From: Clostridium_AD sp050717535
GTDB lineage: Bacteria; Bacillota; Clostridia; Clostridiales; Clostridiaceae
NCBI RefSeq assembly: GCF_050717535.1
Contig: NZ_JBOITM010000088.1
Location: forward strand, 1 to 64,000
Direction: 5' to 3'
DNA length: 64,000 nt
Shown here: positions 1 to 9,479 of the stretch, piece after piece
Layout: each line of letters opens with the position of its first letter
Position numbering within the stretch: position 1 is the stretch's first letter
Program-made: the position numbers and the translations under genes
The notes under the pieces: generated by a model
What the model saw: the letters and a program-made list of their open reading frames with translations, nothing else
Databases searched by the model: none
What the model was told of the DNA's origin: nothing

Positions 1-105
1 GTGATGTTTATGTATTTGTAGTTACTTACATTATATCATTTTTAAGAGGATTTTTATACTTATTAATGCTTTTAAACGTTTATATATCAAGGTTTTATGC
101 GAGTT

Positions 106-1425
106 TTACTTGTGCGAAGTTTGAGTAATAGATAAAACTTCAACAAATTTATTGTTTAAATCTCCTAATATAGAAAAATTGAAGGTTGGTAAAATTGAAC
201 TTCCAGAATTATTAATTATATCATCTGCAGAATAAGGTGTTGTATCTGCTGGTCTTGTTATTTCCAATGAAATCTGAAAATCTGATGTAGTTGTATAAAC
301 TGGATTTATTGCACTATTACCAATAAGTACTGGCACATTACTAAGACCAGTAACTATTTGTAATGCATCAACATTTCCAATAAAAATGTTGTTAATAGAC
401 ATTGTTGTTGTACTTGCAGGCGCTACTCCATTTAACCAACCTGCCACAGCATTCATGTAAGCATATGGTGATGGTATATGGTTTTTGTGTGTTGCTACCA
501 AATTATCATTAACATAAAATGCCACGTATTCTTGAGCTAATTCTATCCTGTACCTATTTTCTAAAGAAGTCGGTTGTGATAAATTTATGGTGCTAGTTTC
601 AATATCTGATACCTGTGCACTAAATTGTGTTACTGTTTTTATTATCGTTTCATCTGTGCCATCAAATTTAAAATATGCTGATATAGTGGGTGTTATCGCA
701 GCATCTAAAAGTCCAAAATATCCTACCTGATTATTAATTCTTTGAGAAATTATTGCGTTTGTTGTCATTATTAATGGACCATAGTCAATATTTCTTGTGA
801 TCACTGTAAAAGAACTATTCGTAGTTCCACTTGCAATTGAACATAATGAGTTTGCTACTGTTATTGCTCCTCCTAAACCTGTAATTGGCTTGAATTTTGT
901 GTGATGTCCTGGTCCTGTTCCTGTTGATCCTGTATACACATCTGCCAATAAAATTTCTGTGTCACTGATTACGCTTTCAATTTTTGTATAATTTGTGTCT
1001 GGATCAGTGCCTAATTTTATATAATCTCCGTATGCTTCTGAGCCATCTGTAAAGTCTGTAGTAACACCTGTAACCACATTGCTATTATTTGTAAATGTTA
1101 AATCTCCACCTGTTTCAATATAATAAATTGTTGTTCCAGGAAAATCTTCTCTTAAACTTCCCTCATCTGTTGTAATAGGTCCCCTCATTGACAAATTTCC
1201 CCTAGAGTCTATTTTGTAATCTGTTAGGTCACCAATATTTGTTAAAGTTGTTAATGTTCCCGGTTCTGGCCAAAATCCACCTAAACTTTCATATGTTTCT
1301 GCGGTTGTTAGTGTTACTGTTGTGATTTTTTTTAACCTGTCTAGAATTGTGTCTGGGGTTGGGTTCTCCTGTAATTCACCAATTTTATTATCAATTGATT
1401 GTATAACTCTTGGTACAATTGCCAT
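106..1425 (-). CDS. orphan phage-tail-like structural protein
   Basis: This 439-residue protein has no signal peptide or membrane segment and is rich in Thr, Ser, Asn, Gly and Asp with little Cys, the composition of a beta-rich phage fibre or baseplate protein. Around residues 118-175 it carries the pattern VVTGVTTDF ... GDYIKLGTD ... YTKIESVISDTEILL ... YTGSTGTG, which is common in tail-associated proteins of phages. The N-terminus (residues 1-40) is polar and helical. The ATG at 1425 follows an AAAGGA ribosome binding site. No other phage gene lies beside it, so it may be a prophage remnant, a tail-like cargo gene, or the edge of a larger element outside the window. I do not recognise a precise family; the phage link is inference from composition and that motif. 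Confidence 0.6.
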   Translation of the reverse strand: MAIVPRVIQSIDNKIGELQENPTPDTILDRLKKITTVTLTTAETYESLGGFWPEPGTLTTLTNIGDLTDYKIDSRGNLSMRGPITTDEGSLREDFPGTTIYYIETGGDLTFTNNSNVVTGVTTDFTDGSEAYGDYIKLGTDPDTNYTKIESVISDTEILLADVYTGSTGTGPGHHTKFKPITGLGGAITVANSLCSIASGTTNSSFTVITRNIDYGPLIMTTNAIISQRINNQVGYFGLLDAAITPTISAYFKFDGTDETIIKTVTQFSAQVSDIETSTINLSQPTSLENRYRIELAQEYVAFYVNDNLVATHKNHIPSPYAYMNAVAGWLNGVAPASTTTMSINNIFIGNVDALQIVTGLSNVPVLIGNSAINPVYTTTSDFQISLEITRPADTTPYSADDIINNSGSSILPTFNFSILGDLNNKFVEVLSITQTSHK

Positions 1426-1773
1426 AATTTCCTTTCTACTTTAATTATCTATTTATATGATCCTTAATTCTATAGTTAACATAGCCTTCAACGAGAAATA
1501 GTGTATTTTTATATAGAATATTTATAATCACTATTCTATATAATATTAATTTTTAGTGTAATTATTACAAATTTTATGAGTCCTCTTATTCTAAAATAAA
1601 AGAAATAATTTAAACAGCATTATAAGTATTTCATAATAATCAAATTCAATAGCATCCAAATAAATATTCTTTAAAATATATTTGCCACCCAAAAATAATT
1701 AAGGGTGGCAAAAAGGTGGCAATAAAGACTAACTCAAAAGGTCAGTCGATTGTAAAACTTAGTTGTTATGTCA
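1426..1773. other. intergenic stretch with one hairpin
   Basis: No gene is visible. The only structure is the hairpin at 1681-1712 (TTTGCCACCC pairing with GGGTGGCAAA), followed by an extra GGTGGCAAT at 1715-1723. It lies downstream of the small acidic gene and may end its transcript; its GCCACCC/GGGTGGC arms resemble the dispersed repeat found elsewhere in the window. The rest is AT-rich sequence without clear signals. Confidence 0.5.
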
Positions 1774-2187
1774 TTACTCCAGTTGTGTTGTAAGCTTCTT
1801 CATAACATCCCTTAATTTAACTTCGTAAAGCTCCTCAGGAGCTATTATTAAAATTAATTTTACGGCATTATCGGATTTATCCCATTTATAAGCTTTAATA
1901 TCCATAATAGCACCCTCTGGAACATATTCTTCAATGTCCATTGCAATTTCTTCTGCCAGTGAAAGATATTCTTCAAATAATTCATCTTCCGTTAATTCAG
2001 CTACATCACACTCTTCTTCCATTAAACCATTTAGGGTATTTACATCTACACTTAAATTAAAAGCTAATGTGTCCTCTCGTTTTGTACCTTTACTCATGTC
2101 CTTAACTACTTTAAACTCTGTGTTTTTTTCAATTATATTTTTTATATCTTCACTACCTACTATTTCACTATTAAATTCTACGTACAT
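1774..2187 (-). CDS. small acidic protein of unknown function
   Basis: This 137-residue protein starts at the ATG at 2187 (MYVEFNSEI), which has an AAAGGAGGAG ribosome binding site five bases upstream; a longer reading with ten extra residues from 2217 would run through that site and is rejected. It is rich in Glu and Asp, has no Cys, no signal peptide and no membrane segment. It reads as an alpha/beta cytosolic protein with an acidic centre (residues 50-85, MEEECDVAEL and LSLAEEIAMDIEEYVPEGA). It stands alone between an orphan phage-like gene and a SNF2 helicase gene. I do not recognise the family and propose no function. Confidence 0.75.
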   Translation of the reverse strand: MYVEFNSEIVGSEDIKNIIEKNTEFKVVKDMSKGTKREDTLAFNLSVDVNTLNGLMEEECDVAELTEDELFEEYLSLAEEIAMDIEEYVPEGAIMDIKAYKWDKSDNAVKLILIIAPEELYEVKLRDVMKKLTTQLE

Positions 2188-2232
2188 TTTTACTCCTCCT
2201 TTGAATCTTGCTGCCAATTGGCCTCTTATTAT

Positions 2233-2260
2233 ATTATACTAAAATATTGCGAGAAATCAA
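2233..2260 (-). promoter_or_regulatory. sigma-A-type promoter for the small acidic gene
   Basis: Reading the minus strand, TTGATT (2255-2260) is followed after 16 bases by TATAAT (2233-2238), about 45 bases upstream of the start at 2187. Match to the consensus is seen; activity is inferred. Confidence 0.5.
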
Positions 2261-2280
2261 TTCGCTATTTTTTTTCACCT

Positions 2281-5280
2281 CTAAAATCTAAAAAGCTCCA
2301 ACAACTCTTCCTTTGTAAGTTTTCCTAAAACATGACTGTTTGTAAGTTCCCCTGTAATTACACTGTCTATTAAATCTTTTTTATTTTCCTGAAGTAGAAT
2401 AATTTTTTCTTCTATAGTTCCCTTAGCCACTAACTTTATTACTTCTACTACATCCCTTTGGCCGATTCTATGAGCCCTATCTGTTGCTTGATCCTCAACT
2501 GCTGGATTCCACCAGGGGTCAAAATGAATAACTAAATTTGCCGAGGTTAAGTTAAGTCCTGTTCCTCCCGCCTTTAGGGAGATTAGAAAAACTCTTTTCT
2601 CGGAGCTACTATTAAATTCATCTACCAATTTAATTCTATCCTTAGGTTTTGTTTTTCCATCTAAATAAAAATATGAAATTCCTTTTTTATTTAAATTCTT
2701 ACCAATGTTTTTAAGTGCCGACGTAAATTGGGAGAATAACAACACTTTACCCTCTGAATCTATATGTTTTTCAATAAGTTCCGTTGCAACTTTTAGCTTA
2801 CCACTTCCACCTTTGTATTCTTCTATTACAAGTGATGGGTCAAGGCAAATTTGCCTTAGCCTAGTTAGATAAGAAAAAACCTGTATTTTGTTGTCACTGC
2901 TGTTTTTCATTTTTTCCCTAACAGCTTTTATATATGCTTTATATACAGCCTTTTGAGGACCTGTCATTTCAACAATAAATTTCTTTTCTATTTTATCTGG
3001 CAGTTCTTTCATTACTTCCTTTTTAGTTCTTCTTAATAGGAAAGGCTTAATTAACAATTTAAGTTCCTCTAAATCGCCTTCTTTATTAAGGGTGAATTTA
3101 CTTTCAAAAATTTCTTTAGAATATAAATAATCTGGCATTATAAAATCAAAGATAGACCAAAGTTCAGTTAAATTATTTTCCATTGGAGTTCCTGTTAATG
3201 CGAATCTTACCTTAGCTTTAACTTCTTTTATAACTTTTGTGTTTTGAGCTAAATAATTCTTTATATTTTGGGCTTCATCTATAATACAAGCATCAAAAAT
3301 AATATCCTTATATTGCTCTATATCCATTCTTAAAGTTCCGTAGGTTGTTAATATAACATCATAATCTTGCATATTATGAATTATTTCATGTCTTTCAATT
3401 TTTTCTCCATGCACAATGCCTATCTTTATACTTGGCGCAAATTTTTCAAGTTCTGCCTTCCAATTATAAACAAGGGAGGTAGGACTAATTATAATTGATT
3501 TTTTATTTTCCTGCGACAATAGGAAAGCTATTGTTTCAATAGTTTTACCAAGACCCATTTCATCAGCGAGTATTCCTCCAAAACCTAAACTGCTCAATCT
3601 TTTAAGCCATTTAAAACCGTCAATTTGATATTCTCTAAGTTTTGCATTTAAATTAATCGGCACCCTAATATCCATATTATTTATATTCACTAAATTATTT
3701 TCTATATCCTCTAATACTTCAATACCTTTAATAAATTTAAGGTTTTTGGTTTTTATCTTTTCATTTAAATATAATGCTTTGTTTTTCTGTATTTCTATTA
3801 ACCCATTTTCATTATTTTCCTTTGTAGTTAATGAAATTAATAAATCAAAAAAGTTCTTAACTCCCTCATCTTCAAAATCCAAAAAGTTATTATTATCAGT
3901 CTTGTAAAACCTATTGTTTTGCTTAAATGATTTAAGTACACTATCAAGCTCTCTATTTTCAATGTCATGTATACTATAGGAAAAATCATAATAGTCATCC
4001 TTATCCTCAAACTCAGCTTCAATCGCCGTAAAATCAAAAATTCTCCTATGTTTAAACCCTTTCCCAAAGGTAACATTTCCTAGGCAATGTAAATTATTTT
4101 CGCTTTTACTTAATATATCAAATAATTCCTCATCTCCACCTATAAATAGTAACCTTTCATTTCTTTTTATGAACCTAAATTTCTCTAGCTCCATAAGGAT
4201 TTTTTCTTCTTTTTTATAATCTCGTACAATCGTAGCATTACTTTTATCATCTTTTAATATATTGATTGTCTTATTAGCATAAATAATTTTTATGTCACAA
4301 TAAATATTATCTTCATTATCATATAAGTGAAACTCTGGCTTTATATAATTTGATGCAAAGATTTTCACCTCTTGACTAATATTAATATTATTTGAAATAC
4401 TACTTAGAAAAGTTATAAGTTTGTTATAGTTTTCTATGTCTTTTCCGTATTTAATTTCACCATTTCTTTTTAATTTATCAGATAGAAGAATATATCTTGC
4501 CACCTGATTTACTGATGGTAAATAAAGCTTCCAATTAAATAAATACACATCGTTCTTATCATTTAAGGAAACTGGAAATTGCTTATGGGTTGTTAACACG
4601 AAATACTCTTTTCTAATTTTCAGTGTAAATGTTATGGGCAAATCGACATTTAAGATTGGTGCATCAAATTCAAAACTATCATAATTGAATTTAATTTTTC
4701 CTCCCTTAACTCCTTCTAAAAAAACTCTTAGATCAATAGGTTCAATCTTAGTTTTTATGTTTCCTATCGCTTGTTGAGCTTCATAATAAGTAGGGTCTTT
4801 TGAAACTTTACGAACTAATCTTACATAAGTATTAGTACCTTTACTATTGAAATTATTATCTTTATACTTTTCCTGATTCTCATTTAGTTTCATCTTTTGA
4901 TTTATTTCAGTTTTTCCATTTATCTCTGGTTTTTGTTTTTTAGCAGAACTTTTTGGTGTAATTCTGCTAAAAAAACTATATGCTGTAGCCGTTATATGAC
5001 TACACATAAATAAGTAGCCCGTATTAGAACTTTCTTTGAAATCCTCACAAGTACATTTTACACTATCTAACCTTCTCTTTATTAAGTCTATTTTTATATG
5101 CGTGTTTAGCTCACCTGTCCTGGTTTCATTACTAACGCATCCATAAATATGATACATACTTTCAATTTTCGTTCCTTTGATCTTAGTGACCAATCCACTA
5201 TTAAAAACCCTTTCGCCCTCACTTCTCATTAAAATAGAAGATGACTTAAATACTATGTTCTCTAACTCTTTTAACTTCAA
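2281..5280 (-). CDS. SNF2-family helicase with N-terminal SWIM zinc finger
   Basis: A 999-residue Swi2/Snf2 ATPase, a DNA translocase that remodels protein-DNA complexes. The N-terminal 125 residues carry a SWIM finger (CTCEDF ... MCSH). A long central region (about 150-530) corresponds to the helicase-associated segment of bacterial SNF2 proteins. The motor follows: Walker A ADEMGLGKT near residue 575, DEAQ box IIDEAQNIKN, LTGTPMENN (motif III), then the second RecA lobe with LISLKAGGTGLNLT and the arginine motif DQATDRAHRIGQ. The start is a TTG at 5280 with GGAGGT six bases upstream. It is monocistronic. A second SNF2 gene at 53436-56465 has its SWIM finger in a separate protein, so the two are differently built relatives. 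Confidence 0.93.
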   Translation of the reverse strand: MKLKELENIVFKSSSILMRSEGERVFNSGLVTKIKGTKIESMYHIYGCVSNETRTGELNTHIKIDLIKRRLDSVKCTCEDFKESSNTGYLFMCSHITATAYSFFSRITPKSSAKKQKPEINGKTEINQKMKLNENQEKYKDNNFNSKGTNTYVRLVRKVSKDPTYYEAQQAIGNIKTKIEPIDLRVFLEGVKGGKIKFNYDSFEFDAPILNVDLPITFTLKIRKEYFVLTTHKQFPVSLNDKNDVYLFNWKLYLPSVNQVARYILLSDKLKRNGEIKYGKDIENYNKLITFLSSISNNINISQEVKIFASNYIKPEFHLYDNEDNIYCDIKIIYANKTINILKDDKSNATIVRDYKKEEKILMELEKFRFIKRNERLLFIGGDEELFDILSKSENNLHCLGNVTFGKGFKHRRIFDFTAIEAEFEDKDDYYDFSYSIHDIENRELDSVLKSFKQNNRFYKTDNNNFLDFEDEGVKNFFDLLISLTTKENNENGLIEIQKNKALYLNEKIKTKNLKFIKGIEVLEDIENNLVNINNMDIRVPINLNAKLREYQIDGFKWLKRLSSLGFGGILADEMGLGKTIETIAFLLSQENKKSIIISPTSLVYNWKAELEKFAPSIKIGIVHGEKIERHEIIHNMQDYDVILTTYGTLRMDIEQYKDIIFDACIIDEAQNIKNYLAQNTKVIKEVKAKVRFALTGTPMENNLTELWSIFDFIMPDYLYSKEIFESKFTLNKEGDLEELKLLIKPFLLRRTKKEVMKELPDKIEKKFIVEMTGPQKAVYKAYIKAVREKMKNSSDNKIQVFSYLTRLRQICLDPSLVIEEYKGGSGKLKVATELIEKHIDSEGKVLLFSQFTSALKNIGKNLNKKGISYFYLDGKTKPKDRIKLVDEFNSSSEKRVFLISLKAGGTGLNLTSANLVIHFDPWWNPAVEDQATDRAHRIGQRDVVEVIKLVAKGTIEEKIILLQENKKDLIDSVITGELTNSHVLGKLTKEELLELFRF

Positions 5281-5444
5281 AATATCACCTCCATATTAAT
5301 GTTAAGTAGTTGTAAATGGCATATCTTTAACCTCTTAAAATAATTGGACCCTTACTGTCTGAATTTTTACAAATTATATTAATTATAACACTTTCAACAA
5401 AAGTTGATATAATAAATTTATTTCCTCCTAACTTAAAATGTGAT

Positions 5445-5619
5445 ATACTGCTATTAAAATAAATTACCCTACACCTCTTGGTATAGACATACATAATTCC
5501 CTACAACTCATACATCTTTATAGATTTCTGTTAAATATTAAATATTTTCAGATAATGTATTTAGGAATCACACATAATGATTGTATTGAAATTGATTGTA
5601 TTGAAATTTAAATTAGGAG
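5445..5619 (+). promoter_or_regulatory. promoter and 5' leader shared with the paralogous G5/3D gene
   Basis: A TATACT -10 element (5445-5450) preceded by TGTGA lies about 170 bases before the coding region. The same arrangement, with AAATGTGGTATACT and recognisably related downstream sequence, precedes the paralogue at 19577. Conservation of the leader across the two copies shows it was duplicated with the gene. I see no known riboswitch in it. Confidence 0.4.
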
Positions 5620-6669
5620 ATGGTTATTATTGTAAAATTCATAAAGAATAAAAAGCTAAAAATTATAATTGGATTTGTGCTGGTGACTATAATTGCAAGC
5701 TTTACTACTTTCATGTGTATAGCAAGAAAAACCCTTGTAGTGATTGTAGATGGTAAGCAAATTAAATTAGTTACTTACCAAAAAACTTTTGACAGTGCTT
5801 TAAGAAAAGCTGGTATAGATATAGCCTTAAAAGATAAGATTGATAAAGTTTTAGCTTCAAATATAGTTAACAATGATGTTATAACTATTAAACATGCTGT
5901 AAATTTCAAGGTATTAGTAGACAATAAAGAGCTTAACATAACTTCAGCAGAAAAAGATATTACTCTAATGTTAGATACAGAAAAAATAGTTATAAGTCCT
6001 AATGATAAGATTTCCCCACCAAAGGAAGACAATTTATATAAGGATATGAATGTTGTCATAACTAGGGTTAAAACAGAAACAATCCAAGAAAAAAAACCTA
6101 TTGACTTTAAAATAGTTATAAAAAAGGACACTGCTGCATTAAAATCTCAAAGTAAAGTTGTACAAACGGGCATAAAAGGCGAAAAAAATGTTACTTCAAA
6201 TGTTACTTATGAGAACGGGAAAGAAGTAACTAGAAAAGTTATTAAAGAAACTGTAGTTAAAGAGCCTCAGCATAAAATTATAGCTCAAGGCACACTATCA
6301 ACTTTAACCCTTTCAAGAGGATCATCCTCAAATAATTCTTCTAACATTCAAAATATAAAAGCTGATACAAGCTATAATAAGACTTTTACCGTAAAGGCTA
6401 CTGCTTATTGGGCTACTGATGGAATAAACAATACATATACTTTCTCTGGGAGAAAGGCTGTGCGAAATTCAAATGGCTATAGTACAATAGCAGTAGACCC
6501 TAATGTTATTCCTATGGGAACAAAATTATATGTTGAAGGGTACGGTTATGCTATCGCAGCTGACAAAGGTTCTGGAGTTAAAGGCAAATTTATAGATGTG
6601 TTTTTCAATACATCTGAAGAAGCATCTAATTGGGGAGTTAAATATTTAGAGGTTAAAATATTAGATTAA
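5620..6669 (+). CDS. membrane-anchored G5/3D-domain cell wall protein (YabE-like)
   Basis: A 349-residue protein with an N-terminal membrane anchor or uncleaved signal (residues 11-34), two ubiquitin-like DUF348 modules (about 38-90 and 92-150), a G5 domain (about 155-225, ending KIIAQGTLS) and a C-terminal 3D domain (about 258-349). The 3D domain holds the conserved aspartates in IAVDPNVIPMGTK, IAADKGSGVKG and IDVFFN. Such proteins (Bacillus YabE, Sps/Rpf-like) act on peptidoglycan outside the membrane, the 3D fold being related to MltA-type lytic transglycosylases. The start is odd: AGGAG (5615-5619) directly abuts the ATG at 5620, too close for normal initiation, so an in-frame ATT at 5626 or 5629 could be the real start. 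The paralogue at 19577 has the same arrangement. Confidence 0.85.
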   Translation: MVIIVKFIKNKKLKIIIGFVLVTIIASFTTFMCIARKTLVVIVDGKQIKLVTYQKTFDSALRKAGIDIALKDKIDKVLASNIVNNDVITIKHAVNFKVLVDNKELNITSAEKDITLMLDTEKIVISPNDKISPPKEDNLYKDMNVVITRVKTETIQEKKPIDFKIVIKKDTAALKSQSKVVQTGIKGEKNVTSNVTYENGKEVTRKVIKETVVKEPQHKIIAQGTLSTLTLSRGSSSNNSSNIQNIKADTSYNKTFTVKATAYWATDGINNTYTFSGRKAVRNSNGYSTIAVDPNVIPMGTKLYVEGYGYAIAADKGSGVKGKFIDVFFNTSEEASNWGVKYLEVKILD

Positions 6670-6732
6670 TTTTTAAAAATCTCATATATAGTTTTTTTGA
6701 TTACCAGTTTTAAATTAGGTGGCACATTTTTT

Positions 6733-6784
6733 AAAGGGACTATCTCAAAATAGAAAGTAATTTCTATTTTGAGATAGTCCCTTT
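6733..6784. terminator. 24-bp perfect inverted repeat, bidirectional terminator
   Basis: AAAGGGACTATCTCAAAA at the left is repeated exactly in reverse complement on the right; the arms are 24 bases (6733-6756 and 6761-6784) with a GTAA loop. It sits between the converging G5/3D gene and larA, so it can end transcripts from both sides. Confidence 0.8.
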
Positions 6785-6830
6785 ACTTGTAACTTACCTC
6801 TTTTCACGTGATTGATACCTTCTTACTTGT

Positions 6831-6861
6831 CCAACTTGCCACTTACCAAGTGGATGGCACC
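6831..6861. repeat. dispersed palindromic repeat, copy
   Basis: Contains CTTGCCACTTACCAAGTGG then ATGGCAC, a slightly diverged copy of the window's recurrent intergenic palindrome. It abuts the stop codon of larA (6861-6863). Confidence 0.6.
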
Positions 6862-8135
6862 TATTTTACCACTACTGAAACTCCATCTGGTATTACTGTT
6901 ATTTTTGCATCCTTCCCTTTTATCTCAAAAGCTTTTTCAAGCGCTTCTTCAAAGGTAAATGCATGCAACATATGCATATTTTTTACAATTCCCGGATCAC
7001 ACATATCTGTAACATAAATTACAGTATATCTATCAAGTATACGCGCAAGAATTTGAAATTCCCACTGATCTGGTACAGTATCATTTCTTCCAACTTTAAG
7101 CACCCTATCAAGAACTTCCCGAGGGCTACTTGCATTTGCCATATTGTCATAGAAAGACTGACCACCATGTCCATCATTACTAGCAGACATCATGATTATA
7201 ACTCCGCCCTCTGTACAAGTTGCTTCTGCTGCACTCATACCTTTTACTGACTGATATATATTTTGATCAAGAGGATATCCTCCATTAGATGTAATTACAA
7301 TATCTGCTTTAACAGCTTTTACAGATGCAAGTTCCATTACAAATTCACATCCCTTTATGTGGGCAAGCTGACTATCCCCTGCAAATGCATTTATAACCTT
7401 TTTATCACTATCAATAACAACATTTAGTATAAATGCTAACTTAGCTTGTTTTGCAGCATAAAGCATATCTCTATGAAGTGGGTTATTTTCAAGAATTCCT
7501 GTCCTAGCATATTCACTTGCTATAAATTCAGAGCAATGATTTGCCATAACTGTTTTCGCTGATGCCACTCCTGGAAGAACGCTCTTACGTCCGCCTGAAA
7601 ATCCTGCAAAGAAATGTGGTTCTATAAATCCTTCTGCAATTAAAAGTTCTGCTTCCATTGCTACTTTATTAAGTAATAGTTCTCCACCTGAAGGAAGCAT
7701 TCCAACGTTAACCATATTATCATAATCCGTTGATACATGAATTTTTATAACTTCATTATCCACAATTTCAAGGCCAAACTTATCAATCATTTCTTCTCTT
7801 GTAGTTGGTCTATGAAAACCTGTTGCAATTAATATTGTTATATCAATTGTAGGATTTGCATTTCTAATTCTTTTAAGTAATATAGGCATTGTTACTTTAC
7901 TTGGTACAGGTCTTGTATGATCACTAGTTATTAGAACTAAATTTTTTTTACCTTTAACTAACTCTTCTAGTTTTACACTCCCAATGGGATTATCTAGTGC
8001 TTTATTCACAATTTCCTGCTGAGTATCATTAACCTTAAAATCATGTGCTTGTGATTCCAGTATTGCTGCCAAGTTTTCATCTGGTATTTCTATATCCAAA
8101 AATTGTTTTGAATAAGGTATTTTAATTTTACTCAT
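6861..8135 (-). CDS. larA: nickel-pincer lactate racemase LarA
   Basis: A 424-residue LarA-family (DUF2088) enzyme that interconverts D- and L-lactate using the nickel-pincer nucleotide cofactor. The numbering coincides with that of Lactobacillus plantarum LarA: His108 (ATGFHRP), His174 and Lys184 (EPHFFAGFSGGRKS), and His200 (ANHCSEF), the residues that hold the cofactor and do catalysis. The N-terminal SDHTRPVPSK motif is also intact. The ATG has GGGAGG eight bases upstream. It is the last gene of the lactate locus, about 150 bases after the acyl-CoA dehydrogenase, and lets the D-specific dehydrogenase pathway use both isomers. The cofactor synthesis genes larB, larC and larE are not in the window and must lie elsewhere. 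Confidence 0.95.
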   Translation of the reverse strand: MSKIKIPYSKQFLDIEIPDENLAAILESQAHDFKVNDTQQEIVNKALDNPIGSVKLEELVKGKKNLVLITSDHTRPVPSKVTMPILLKRIRNANPTIDITILIATGFHRPTTREEMIDKFGLEIVDNEVIKIHVSTDYDNMVNVGMLPSGGELLLNKVAMEAELLIAEGFIEPHFFAGFSGGRKSVLPGVASAKTVMANHCSEFIASEYARTGILENNPLHRDMLYAAKQAKLAFILNVVIDSDKKVINAFAGDSQLAHIKGCEFVMELASVKAVKADIVITSNGGYPLDQNIYQSVKGMSAAEATCTEGGVIIMMSASNDGHGGQSFYDNMANASSPREVLDRVLKVGRNDTVPDQWEFQILARILDRYTVIYVTDMCDPGIVKNMHMLHAFTFEEALEKAFEIKGKDAKITVIPDGVSVVVK

Positions 8136-8289
8136 ATATTTTTCCTCCCTACATTTTAAAAATAGTCAAGAGATTAAAATTCTCTTAACTATTCTATACT
8201 GCTTATTTAATCAAAGTTAGTTTACTAACTGATTTATTTCAATTTATAGAAAGTAAGCTTTTATTTTAGTGTTTAATTTTAGTTTTCTA

Positions 8290-9432
8290 CTATTTAACAC
8301 CCATCCATCCAGCAATTACCATCATTTGAACTTCTGATGTTCCTTCATAAATTTCTGTAATTTTTGCATCACGCATCATTCTTTCAATTGGATAATCACT
8401 TGAATATCCATATCCACCAAATAATTGTAAACAACGTCTTGTTACATCGCTGGCATTTCTAGAAGCAACTAATTTTGCCATAGCAGCGAAATGTGTAAAT
8501 TTTTCATGATTATCCTTTGCACATGCAGCTTGATATACTAAAAGTTTTGCAGCTTCTGTATTTGCACGCATTTGAGCAAGTTCAAATTGTGTGTTTTGGA
8601 ATTTTGAAATAGTACGACCAAATTGAACACGTTCATTAACATATTTTATAGTTTCTTCTATCGCACCTTCTGCAATACCAAGAGCTTGAGCTGCAACACC
8701 AATACGACCACCATCAAGAGTTGCCATTGCAAGGCTAAATCCTCTACCTTCTTCTCCTAAAAGATTTTCCTTTGGAACTATGCAATTATCAAAGAATAAT
8801 TCACATGTAGAAGATCCCCTTATTCCCATCTTTAATTCATGAGTTCCAACAGTAAAACCAGGGAAATCTTTTTCAACGATAAATGCTGAAATACCTTTTG
8901 TTCCCTTACTCTTATCTGTCATAGCTAAAATAATATATACGTCTGCATATCCTGCATTAGTAATAAATATCTTACTGCCATTTAATATATAATTGTCTCC
9001 CTCGAGTACTGCTGTTGTCTTTTGCATAGAAGCATCAGTTCCAGCAGAAGGTTCTGTTAATCCGAAGGCACCTAATTTTTCACCTGAAGCAAGTGGTTTT
9101 AAATATTTCTCTTTTTGCTCGTCTGTACCATATGTGTAAATTGGTGTTGCACAAAGACTTGTATGTGCTGAAACAATAACACCTGTTGTAGCACAAACTT
9201 TAGATAATTCTTCTACACATTGTACATAACTTAATGTATCCATTCCAGCGCCACCAAATTGTTCTGGAAATGGAATCCCGAGCAAGCCCATTTCAGCCAT
9301 TTTCGCTACATTTTCTTCTGGAAAGCGCATATTTTCATCAATTTCTTTTGCGATTGGTTTTACCTCTTTTTCTGCAAAATCGCGATACATTTCTTGTAGT
9401 TGTTTGCTGTCTTCATCTTGTTTAAAATTCAT
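8290..9432 (-). CDS. bcd: acyl-CoA dehydrogenase, butyryl-CoA type
   Basis: A 380-residue flavin acyl-CoA dehydrogenase, the usual length of clostridial Bcd. It has the FAD/substrate motifs LTEPSAGTDAS and GSKIFITNA, the Arg-rich FAD site ERVQFGRTISKFQ, and the catalytic base in IYEGTSEVQ near the C-terminus. It oxidises short acyl-CoA or, with an electron-transferring flavoprotein, reduces crotonyl-CoA. The ATG at 9432 is chosen because AGGTGG lies eight bases upstream; a GTG four codons earlier falls inside that site. It directly follows the second Etf/dehydrogenase set (47 bases), which suggests it shares that Etf and links lactate oxidation to butyrate formation. Substrate chain length is inferred. 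Confidence 0.88.
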   Translation of the reverse strand: MNFKQDEDSKQLQEMYRDFAEKEVKPIAKEIDENMRFPEENVAKMAEMGLLGIPFPEQFGGAGMDTLSYVQCVEELSKVCATTGVIVSAHTSLCATPIYTYGTDEQKEKYLKPLASGEKLGAFGLTEPSAGTDASMQKTTAVLEGDNYILNGSKIFITNAGYADVYIILAMTDKSKGTKGISAFIVEKDFPGFTVGTHELKMGIRGSSTCELFFDNCIVPKENLLGEEGRGFSLAMATLDGGRIGVAAQALGIAEGAIEETIKYVNERVQFGRTISKFQNTQFELAQMRANTEAAKLLVYQAACAKDNHEKFTHFAAMAKLVASRNASDVTRRCLQLFGGYGYSSDYPIERMMRDAKITEIYEGTSEVQMMVIAGWMGVK

Positions 9433-9479
9433 ATTAATTCCCACCTTTTTTTTTATTTGTGTTTGTCAATTGTGTTTTA

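Noticed and set aside
1681..1723. A CRISPR-like or tandem repeat
   Set aside because: Only one hairpin and one extra half-arm are present, without spacers or regular period; no CRISPR array or cas gene was seen anywhere in the window.
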